NCBI GenBank assembly: GCA_023131705.1
Contig: JAGLZG010000068.1
Span: forward strand, 1 to 5,081
DNA: 5,081 nt
Origin: Nanobdellota archaeon
Lineage (GTDB): Archaea > Nanobdellota > Nanobdellia > Woesearchaeales > B3-WOES
Direction of reading: 5' to 3'
The number at the start of each line of letters is the position of its first letter. Positions within the stretch are counted from its first letter, which is position 1. Positions 1-3,924 of the stretch are shown here, in pieces. Below the pieces are notes generated by a model, which did not search any database, was not told the DNA's origin, and worked only from the letters and a program-made list of their open reading frames with translations. The position numbers and the translations under genes were made by a program.

Positions 1-100
1 TTATATGAAATTCATCTTTATTTATTATTTGCATAATCCTGATAATGCATGAGCATTTATATATTTTATGTATATAAAATATATATATTTTAAAGAAAGA
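1..100. other. AT-rich left edge without a supported gene
   Basis: No convincing coding region is seen here; every ATG on either strand runs into a stop within about a dozen codons. The stretch at 56-95 is almost pure A/T with several TATA-like octamers on both strands, so it could hold a promoter for a gene beyond the left edge or simply be the AT-rich flank of the hairpin that follows. An imperfect palindrome lies at 31-48: GCATAATC, a CT spacer, then GATAATGC, with one mismatched pair. Confidence 0.4.
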
Positions 101-103
101 GCA

Positions 104-129
104 GCCCCCTCCTGGTTATTAGAGGGGGC
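104..129 (-). terminator. GC-rich hairpin, probable terminator of the 39-codon ORF
   Basis: GCCCCCTC at 104-111 and GAGGGGGC at 122-129 form a perfect 8-bp stem around a 10-base loop, in an otherwise very AT-rich stretch. On the minus strand the stem starts 28 bases after the stop codon of the small ORF and is followed by TGCTCTTTCTTT, a T-rich tail. This arrangement fits transcription termination or 3'-end protection of the small mRNA. Archaea terminate mainly on T-runs and do not need the hairpin, so it could instead be an RNA structure with another role. Confidence 0.5.
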
Positions 130-157
130 GGAGGTAGTATACAAGCTCAAATAGTTT

Positions 158-277
158 TCACTTTACTAAATCACCAGAAAACTGCAAATTAAAAGAATCC
201 TCTACTGATTCAAGAGTGAGATTTTTTATTTGCTGATAAAAAAGATTTTTTATTGTTTCATTGCTTATGTCCATCAT
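158..277 (-). CDS. 39-aa small protein with strong Shine-Dalgarno
   Basis: This minus-strand ORF of 39 codons starts MMDISNETIK and ends SGDLVK before TGA. It is short, but three signals support it: a near-perfect archaeal Shine-Dalgarno sequence (GAGGTGAT) just before the start, a TATA box about 57 bases upstream of the ATG, and a GC-rich hairpin with a T-rich tail 28 bases after the stop. Two ATG codons are adjacent (277 and 274); from GAGG the spacing is 5 or 8 bases, so either could be used. The peptide is mildly acidic, with an amphipathic helix-like first half (NLFYQQIKNL) and no membrane segment, cysteines or DNA-binding motif that I recognise. Its function is unknown. It diverges from a candidate small RNA, and its promoter sits in inverted repeats that suggest tight repression. 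It could be a regulator, an antitoxin-like peptide or an inhibitor, but nothing in the sequence decides this. Confidence 0.6.
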   Translation of the reverse strand: MMDISNETIKNLFYQQIKNLTLESVEDSFNLQFSGDLVK

Positions 278-278
278 T

Positions 279-286
279 ATCACCTC
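279..286 (-). promoter_or_regulatory. Shine-Dalgarno GAGGTGAT for the 39-aa ORF
   Basis: Read on the minus strand, GAGGTGAT matches the archaeal Shine-Dalgarno consensus (GGAGGTGATC) over eight bases. It ends one base before the first ATG (277) and four bases before the second (274). It is the clearest ribosome binding site in the window and is the main reason to believe so short an ORF. Confidence 0.65.
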
Positions 287-295
287 ATTTAAGAG

Positions 296-353
296 GGCAG
301 TTATTGTTAACTGCCAAATATATGTTGGCTTTTATATCCAACATAACAGTTAA
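296..353 (-). promoter_or_regulatory. Promoter of the 39-aa ORF inside nested inverted repeats (putative operator)
   Basis: The minus-strand TATA box ATATAAAA (330-337) predicts a start site near 306 and a leader of about 29 bases. Three dyads surround it. ATGTTGG (322-328) and CCAACAT (338-344) form a perfect 7-bp repeat that brackets the TATA box. GGCAGTTA (296-303) and TAACTGCC (308-315) form an 8-bp repeat over the predicted start site. TTAACTG (307-313) and CAGTTAA (347-353) form a further 7-bp pair enclosing everything. A protein bound to the inner dyad would block TBP, and one bound to the second would block RNA polymerase, so repression is the natural reading. No candidate repressor is visible in the window. 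Confidence 0.55.
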
Positions 354-366
354 TAGATGGAGCTTG

Positions 367-374
367 TTTATATA
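367..374 (+). promoter_or_regulatory. TATA box for the candidate small RNA
   Basis: TTTATATA on the plus strand is a good archaeal TATA box, with a predicted start near 395-398. It lies about 37 bases from the opposite-facing TATA box of the 39-aa ORF, making a compact divergent promoter region. The only nearby ATG (379) is followed at once by TGA, so the transcript does not look like an ordinary mRNA. Confidence 0.45.
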
Positions 375-394
375 GTTCATGTGAGCGTGGCAAG

Positions 395-501
395 TGGCAA
401 GTGGGCATTCAAAAGAGGGTAAAACCAAAGAAATCAAGCTCTAGAAGCTTTGTAGCACTTGCCATGATGGGTGGTTTGGTGAGGATTATGTGTAATTTTT
501 T
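395..501 (+). ncRNA. Candidate structured small RNA
   Basis: This stretch has a promoter-like TATA box in front, a run of six T at 496-501 behind, no sizeable ORF, and about 42-45% G+C in sampled lines, against roughly 25% in surrounding coding DNA. CACTTGCCA (456-464) can pair perfectly with TGGCAAGTG, which occurs twice in overlapping tandem at 388-396 and 395-403; with the first copy the pairing extends to about 11 bp including a G-U. Inside this arm, AAGCT (436-440) and AGCTT (446-450) form a small hairpin with a 5-base loop. The family is not recognised: ATGATGG at 464-470 resembles a C box (RUGAUGA), but no clear D box follows, and no ACA-ended H/ACA fold is evident. Both ends are estimates. 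An alternative is that the region carries only a 19-codon hydrophobic peptide starting at 464 (stop at 521-523), which lacks a good ribosome binding site at that ATG. Confidence 0.4.
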
Positions 502-533
502 ATTTGTCTATTTTCTATACTGAAAGCAACTTC

Positions 534-563
534 TCTACAATAATTTAATAATTAATTTGTAGA
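534..563. repeat. 7-bp inverted repeat between the candidate RNA and the HNH gene
   Basis: TCTACAA (534-540) and TTGTAGA (557-563) are perfect inverted copies around a 16-base spacer made only of A and T. A weaker hairpin with a T5 loop lies at 575-591. Together with the T-run at 496-501, these are all I see between 502 and the HNH promoter. They could be a regulator site or termination signals of the candidate RNA. At this base composition, chance is also possible. Confidence 0.35.
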
Positions 564-675
564 AAGCTATACAAGATAACTTTTTGTTATTGTCGAGAAA
601 CTTCGCAGTTGAAAATCTATTTATTTAAACAAAAAGGCACTTAGAAAAAGGAATAGGGGGCTTAAAAACGCAAGA

Positions 676-683
676 TATAAAAT
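676..683 (+). promoter_or_regulatory. TATA box of the HNH gene
   Basis: TATAAAAT is centred 26-27 bases before the ATG at 706, so the transcript should start at or next to that ATG and be leaderless. The box overlaps the in-frame ATG at 682, which therefore cannot be part of the mRNA. This decides the start in favour of 706. Confidence 0.6.
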
Positions 684-705
684 GTATTGGAAATTCATAA
701 TTAAT

Positions 706-1623
706 ATGAAACATGATACAAATTTAAAAAAGAGAAAAAATCTAAGTCCAAAAAAACAAAAAGAATTATTGAGAAGAAATGCTGGGGTATGCTGTATCTG
801 TAGAGAAAGAGGATTAGGCATAAATTTTCATCATATAGATGGAAATCCATCAAATGACAAATTAGAAAATATTGCAGTATTATGCCTCAGAGAGCATGAT
901 CAACATCATAGACCTCAAAAATATACTATTCCGAATCATCTTGAGTTAGGGGCTAAGGAAATAAAAAAGAAAAAAGAAGAATGGGAGAGATTTGTTAAAG
1001 AGGCTTCTAAGAAAAATACCAAAGTACTTGCTGTGTTAAATGTATTTGGTAACTACGAAAATATACATTCAATGAAATTATTATTTCAATGGGAAAACAA
1101 GATAATAATCGAAAGAGTTTACCATCTTTTAAGTGGTCCAGTTGAAAACTGGATTGATAGGGCTTTTGATGAGAGAAGTTGGTTAGGCAAAAATATACAA
1201 TTAGTTTTAATTGACGAACCCTTGTCAGTTGAGCATTGTCCTTGCTGTCAGAATTCATATAGCACTACAATAAATCCAAATCGTGCAAAAAAATTAACTG
1301 CTTCTGATTGGAAAGAAAGGTCTATTTGTTCCATATACATCAATCCTAAACAAGCATCATTGGTTTTAGTAATAGTTTATGGCAAAAAGGCCATCCTAAA
1401 CGGAAGTCTTCATAAATGTGGCAATTTTCTCCATTATATGAGTGATGATTTTGAGGAAAGAAAGGAGATCAACCCAAAACAGGATGTGCGTAAACAGGCA
1501 GTTGATGTTATTCAAAAAGTTCTTTTTGATTGGTCCCCTGGAAGAATCTTAATATGTACAGGAAATCATGATAAACCACATTTGATTAAGGATCTTTTAC
1601 TTCCAAAATGTTGGGAAAAATAA
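706..1623 (+). CDS. HNH endonuclease domain protein
   Basis: The protein has 305 residues. Residues 28-70 form an HNH (beta-beta-alpha metal) nuclease domain. C29 and C32 make a CxxC pair; H42-H43 in HHIDGNPSN supply the general-base histidine with a downstream Asn; NIAVLCLREHDQHH gives C60 and H64 for structural zinc and H67/H68 for the catalytic metal. All key positions look intact, so it should cut DNA, probably with a divalent metal. A basic tail (residues 8-24) precedes the domain and a Lys/Glu-rich helix (about 80-103) follows it. The remaining 200 residues match nothing I recognise; they hold CPCC (178-181), a lone Cys at 238, and a C-terminal stretch with CTGNHDKPH. The ATG at 682 would add eight residues but lies in the TATA box, so 706 is preferred. 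The gene stands alone on the plus strand, convergent with the membrane pair. Roles could include restriction, defence against foreign DNA or homing; no methylase partner is visible. Confidence 0.85.
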   Translation: MKHDTNLKKRKNLSPKKQKELLRRNAGVCCICRERGLGINFHHIDGNPSNDKLENIAVLCLREHDQHHRPQKYTIPNHLELGAKEIKKKKEEWERFVKEASKKNTKVLAVLNVFGNYENIHSMKLLFQWENKIIIERVYHLLSGPVENWIDRAFDERSWLGKNIQLVLIDEPLSVEHCPCCQNSYSTTINPNRAKKLTASDWKERSICSIYINPKQASLVLVIVYGKKAILNGSLHKCGNFLHYMSDDFEERKEINPKQDVRKQAVDVIQKVLFDWSPGRILICTGNHDKPHLIKDLLLPKCWEK

Positions 1624-1663
1624 GGTAAAAGATAATAATATCCAATAATGAAAATAGTAAATA

Positions 1664-1960
1664 TCACTTTCTTTTGAAAATTTCAGATAAAGCATAAGCA
1701 AATAATATAGCAAGCCCAATCTTTATTAAGCCATCCCAAAATTCTTGATTCTTAATTGTATTATATTGCTGATTAAACTCTTCAACGGAATTAAATCCTG
1801 CTCGATTTATATATCTGGTCAATTCATCCTGATTTTCAATACCTGACTTATTTATTAGATTGACAAATTCAGATAAATGAGTGGAAGATACCATCCTAGA
1901 CCGGATATTAGTGATAAGTTGATTCAATTTTAATATCTCATTAATACTTAAACCATTCAT
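1664..1960 (-). CDS. 98-aa protein with C-terminal membrane anchor
   Basis: I do not recognise this protein. Residues 1-74 are soluble and helical in character. They contain a degenerate 15-residue repeat: INKSGIENQDEL (36-47) and INRAGFNSVEEF (51-62) align closely, and residues 21-32 ending HLSEF may be a worn third copy. Residues 77-95 form a short hydrophobic helix followed by a final KRK, which looks like a tail anchor leaving the repeat domain in the cytoplasm; the opposite topology cannot be excluded. The start ATG overlaps the stop of the preceding gene (ATGA), and GGATGAGG lies just upstream as a modest ribosome binding site, so translation is probably coupled. The two small membrane proteins are likely partners. 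The function is unknown, and the 3' end faces the HNH gene across 40 bases. Confidence 0.7.
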   Translation of the reverse strand: MNGLSINEILKLNQLITNIRSRMVSSTHLSEFVNLINKSGIENQDELTRYINRAGFNSVEEFNQQYNTIKNQEFWDGLIKIGLAILFAYALSEIFKRK

Positions 1961-2175
1961 TTTTTCCTCATCCTTTTCATTTCTTCTATCTGTCTTTGAA
2001 AATTATCTTGAAATAATCTGAAAAACCTCTCATCATTTTCTTTTTTTTGATTGAATCTCTGTTCGAGCAAATTGATTTTTTCCCTTAATTTGAACCAATG
2101 ATACAAAATGCCTGCTAGGAAACTAATTAAAACAACAAATCCTCCGATGTAGGTCCAAACTATAGCGTAATTCAT
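1957..2175 (-). CDS. 72-aa protein: N-terminal membrane helix plus coiled coil
   Basis: The protein begins MNYAIVWTYIGG. Residues 5-27 form one strong transmembrane helix, followed at once by basic residues (K29, R31, K33) and then by a highly charged helix to residue 72 with coiled-coil character (NLLEQRF, DNFQRQIEEM). By the positive-inside rule the N-terminus lies outside and the coiled coil in the cytoplasm. It is the first gene of a two-gene operon: its TGA overlaps the ATG of the next gene by four bases. Its own TATA box lies 27-28 bases before the ATG, predicting a leaderless transcript. No family is recognised. Small membrane proteins of this form with a cytoplasmic coiled coil may act as scaffolds, holin-like effectors or partners of a second anchored protein, and the sequence does not choose among these. 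Confidence 0.7.
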   Translation of the reverse strand: MNYAIVWTYIGGFVVLISFLAGILYHWFKLREKINLLEQRFNQKKENDERFFRLFQDNFQRQIEEMKRMRKK

Positions 2176-2198
2176 ATACTAGAGATAATGCTTCATTC

Positions 2199-2206
2199 TT
2201 TATAAA
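2199..2206 (-). promoter_or_regulatory. TATA box of the small membrane operon
   Basis: TTTATAAA (self-complementary) lies in minus-strand ATTTTATAAAG and is centred 27-28 bases before the ATG at 2175, predicting a leaderless transcript of the two membrane genes. The 93 bases between 2175 and the stop at 2269 also hold the 3' end of the TraB-like transcript, with no hairpin of note. Confidence 0.55.
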
Positions 2207-2268
2207 ATTTTTCTATTAAATTCTTTGAAAACATATTACGTTATCAATAATTCTTTAGGTTAATTAAT

Positions 2269-2919
2269 TTAATAAAAGAAAAAAGTAACATTAAAATCTT
2301 CTTTATTTAATAGTTCGACTAAATCTTTATGCCAATCCCCCCTTACTATAACAAAAGAAGCTTCAGGATTTTGATCAGATAGTGATTTAATCTGTCGAAT
2401 GATAAATCCATCCCTCATATCAGTCATTGGTTTTTGAATTTTCTCATGGTCAAAATGAGGTTCTGAAAAATCTCCCTTGCTTATACGTTCCATAATTATT
2501 CTTACCATATCTACCCTCAAAAATTTATGGCAATCCCTTACAATTTTTTTGTATTCATCAAAAGGAACATCCTCTAAAACTAATTCTGCTCCCAAATCTA
2601 AAAGAAGATTTAGGTTCAATGTGTGGAAGGGAGAAGTAATTACATTAGATTGACTTTTTCTATTCTTGATAAAAAAATTGAAATCTTCAGCAATAAGTTT
2701 CCTTTGCTCCTCAAAATATTCTTTAAATTTTTCATCAGAAAATAGTATCTCTTCAGAGATACTCCAAGTTGGAAGATATGGTGGACCCCCATACTCAATT
2801 ATTGATATTAATTTCTCTTTCTTAGGTAATTGTTCTTTAATTGAATCTATTTTGGATTTTAATCTCTCAAAATCCGATTTGGATACATGAGCTCCTAAAA
2901 ATAAATAAATATCAGTCAT
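2269..2919 (-). CDS. Putative TraB/ChaN-like fold protein
   Basis: The protein has 216 residues and no membrane segment. The motif order recalls the TraB/PrgY, GumN, Tiki and ChaN/EreA-like superfamily: an N-terminal strand ending in a His (YLFLGAHVS, H11), a Glu at the end of the next strand (SIIEYGG, E42), an Arg-Asp before a long helix (MRDGFIIRQI, R169), and a C-terminal strand with GxxH (VIVRGDWHKDL, G194-H197). In that superfamily such residues bind metal or form the active site of proteases and hydrolases. The first motif here is GAH rather than the usual GxxH, and the assignment rests on pattern only. The reading frame is open back to 3042, but the TATA box at 2941-2949 lies 26 bases before the ATG at 2919, and the family-like sequence begins there; the extra 41 residues look like translated promoter DNA. 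The substrate is unknown. It lies 171 bases after the HEPN gene with its own promoter. Confidence 0.55.
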   Translation of the reverse strand: MTDIYLFLGAHVSKSDFERLKSKIDSIKEQLPKKEKLISIIEYGGPPYLPTWSISEEILFSDEKFKEYFEEQRKLIAEDFNFFIKNRKSQSNVITSPFHTLNLNLLLDLGAELVLEDVPFDEYKKIVRDCHKFLRVDMVRIIMERISKGDFSEPHFDHEKIQKPMTDMRDGFIIRQIKSLSDQNPEASFVIVRGDWHKDLVELLNKEDFNVTFFFY

Positions 2920-2940
2920 AATTTTAATTAATACAACTAG

Positions 2941-2949
2941 TATATTAAA
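2941..2949 (-). promoter_or_regulatory. TATA box of the TraB-like gene
   Basis: TTTAATATA, preceded by an A-rich BRE-like GAAAAC, is centred 26 bases before the ATG at 2919. It fixes the start at 2919 and predicts a leaderless mRNA. Confidence 0.55.
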
Positions 2950-2957
2950 GTTTTCTA

Positions 2958-2992
2958 TGCTATTCTTCGCCTCCAAACCCCTCAGAATAGCA
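2958..2992. repeat. Perfect 9-bp inverted repeat upstream of the TraB-like promoter
   Basis: TGCTATTCT (2958-2966) and AGAATAGCA (2984-2992) are perfect inverted copies around a 17-base spacer, which reads GAGGGGTTTGGAGGCGA on the minus strand. The repeat ends eight bases upstream of the TATA box, where an archaeal activator or repressor could bind. It might instead be a terminator-like stem for the HEPN transcript, but no T-run follows directly. Confidence 0.45.
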
Positions 2993-3043
2993 CAAATTAA
3001 AGCCCCAAATTCTCTAAAAATATAACAGTAAAATACTAACACT

Positions 3044-3085
3044 AAAAACCCCTGATTCCTACGGAAATTTAGTCTGCTTCGCAGA
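3044..3085 (-). terminator. Two small hairpins and a T-run after the HEPN gene
   Basis: Six bases after the HEPN stop, the minus strand has TCTGC-GAA-GCAGA (3085-3073), then TTCC-GTA-GGAA (3066-3056), then GGGGTTTTTAG with five T at 3048-3044. The stems are short with 3-base loops. The T-run in this position fits archaeal termination of the HEPN transcript before the next promoter. Confidence 0.4.
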
Positions 3086-3090
3086 ATGGG

Positions 3091-3819
3091 TTATTTTTTA
3101 TTTATGGAAAATAAGTTGTTATCATAATTATTTATTAGAGTACAACAAACATCCTGTATAAAATCCCTAGCTATTGCAGATATATTAAAAGGATAATTAT
3201 TATCTATTAGTAACCTTTCCCCATACTGGGGAGAGTTTACTATTTGAATTTCATTGTTGTAGGATATGTTTTCTACTAAAGGAGGGGGCAAAAAGTTTTT
3301 TTGTTTGACTATATCCTTGATTACCTTACTATTCTTTTGATACCGAAGGAATCCATTTGTATGCATTAAACAATTACGAATATGAATAAAGTTGTTTATT
3401 AGACGCCAATTCCTAATTTTTTCTATATCCTTAAATTCTGATTGCATATATGTTAGATATTTCCTGATTCCTGTTCTATGCCCATTAATTGGATTAGAAG
3501 AATATCCTTCAATTAATCTACAAATCCCCATAATTTTTGTCTCAAAAATACTAAAAGTTAAGAAAACATTTGCTTTAGCAATAGATTCTGGAAATATATT
3601 AAATAATTTATGTCTTTCACGGGTCATTCTTAGCATTTTCATCTCAATATCATTTCCAAAATAATGCTTCAATTTCTTTTTTTCTATTTCCCATTCATAA
3701 TCAATCAACCCCTTACTTTTCCAGATATAATCTAAAAGATAGTTAAATTCAATAGAAGAGGATTTATTAAATTCATCTAATAATTTTCTTATATCTTTTT
3801 TTGAATTTTGATTTGCCAT
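3091..3819 (-). CDS. HEPN-domain protein, putative RNase
   Basis: The protein has 242 residues. Its central part looks like a HEPN helical bundle: a long hydrophobic helix (about residues 80-104, AKANVFLTFSIFETKI), a basic linker, then FIHIRNCLMHTNG, where R148-N149 and H153 form the Rx4H (RNxxxH) motif that is the metal-independent RNase site of HEPN proteins. The context resembles RiboL-PSP-type and Abi-associated HEPN proteins, which cleave RNA in toxin-antitoxin, abortive infection and CRISPR systems. The N-terminal 75 residues are charged and helical. The C-terminal part (about 160-242) is of unknown type, with a Pro-rich patch FLPPPL. With the motif intact, RNase activity is likely. No MNT-nucleotidyltransferase antitoxin or other usual partner lies beside it; the neighbours are the TraB-like gene and cdc6. 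A TATA box 27-28 bases before the ATG predicts a leaderless mRNA of its own. Confidence 0.7.
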   Translation of the reverse strand: MANQNSKKDIRKLLDEFNKSSSIEFNYLLDYIWKSKGLIDYEWEIEKKKLKHYFGNDIEMKMLRMTRERHKLFNIFPESIAKANVFLTFSIFETKIMGICRLIEGYSSNPINGHRTGIRKYLTYMQSEFKDIEKIRNWRLINNFIHIRNCLMHTNGFLRYQKNSKVIKDIVKQKNFLPPPLVENISYNNEIQIVNSPQYGERLLIDNNYPFNISAIARDFIQDVCCTLINNYDNNLFSINKK

Positions 3820-3842
3820 TTAATAAGTAATTATTGTGATGG

Positions 3843-3850
3843 TATATAAA
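3843..3850 (-). promoter_or_regulatory. TATA box of the HEPN gene
   Basis: TTTATATA within minus-strand TTTTTATATACC is centred 27-28 bases before the ATG at 3819, so this gene probably makes its own leaderless transcript rather than reading through from cdc6. Confidence 0.6.
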
Positions 3851-3904
3851 AATTACCTATAAATGATACAAGAACCCAAACGCATGACCTCCACACTCTA
3901 AAGA

Positions 3905-3924
3905 AGGGTACAATGGTTAACCCT
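3905..3924 (-). terminator. Weak hairpin at the cdc6 stop codon
   Basis: On the minus strand AGGGT (3924-3920) and ACCCT (3909-3905) enclose ten bases and are followed by TCTTT. It overlaps the cdc6 TAG stop. The loop side also carries the 8-bp palindrome GGTTAACC (3915-3922). The stem is only 5 bp, so termination is a tentative reading. The rest of the gap to the HEPN promoter (3851-3904) shows nothing definite. Confidence 0.3.

Noticed and set aside
464..523. 19-codon hydrophobic ORF overlapping the candidate small RNA
   Set aside because: No ribosome binding site precedes its first ATG. An internal ATG at 488 has GGTGAGG upstream but gives only 11 residues, so it is kept as an alternative in the RNA entry.
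682..705. Upstream in-frame ATG giving the HNH protein eight more residues
   Set aside because: The ATG overlaps the TATA box, so it would not be in the transcript; the ATG at 706 lies at the expected start-site distance.
621..821. Minus-strand 66-codon ORF overlapping the HNH start
   Set aside because: It is antisense to the HNH gene and its Phe/Leu-rich translation is typical of the complement of AT-rich, Lys-rich coding DNA.
1007..1258. Minus-strand 83-codon ORF inside the HNH gene
   Set aside because: It lies wholly antisense to a supported gene, and no promoter or family match was seen.
2666..2890. Plus-strand 74-codon ORF inside the TraB-like gene
   Set aside because: It is antisense, with Ser/Phe-rich composition typical of a shadow.
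2920..3042. 41-residue N-terminal extension of the TraB-like protein, superficially hydrophobic
   Set aside because: It spans the TATA box and an inverted repeat, and the family-like sequence begins at the Met encoded at 2919.
600..3085. Shared CTTCGCAG at about 607 and 3077 as possible element ends
   Set aside because: The match is only 8 bases, one copy is part of a local hairpin, and no wider similarity surrounds it.
3392..3664. Plus-strand 90-codon ORF inside the HEPN gene
   Set aside because: It is antisense and Ile/Phe/Ser-rich, while the opposite strand carries the HEPN motif and a promoter.
3866..3904. tRNA-like wording on the minus strand (GGAGGTC ... GGGTTC), a possible tRNA remnant or attachment site
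   Set aside because: The T arm has no complementary 3' side and the anticodon stem does not pair, so there is no tRNA fold.
3889..3909. Possible origin recognition box (TCCA, 12 bases, GGG spacing) near cdc6
   Set aside because: Only the outer bases and spacing match; the central conserved bases do not, there is a single copy, and it lies on the 3' side of cdc6.
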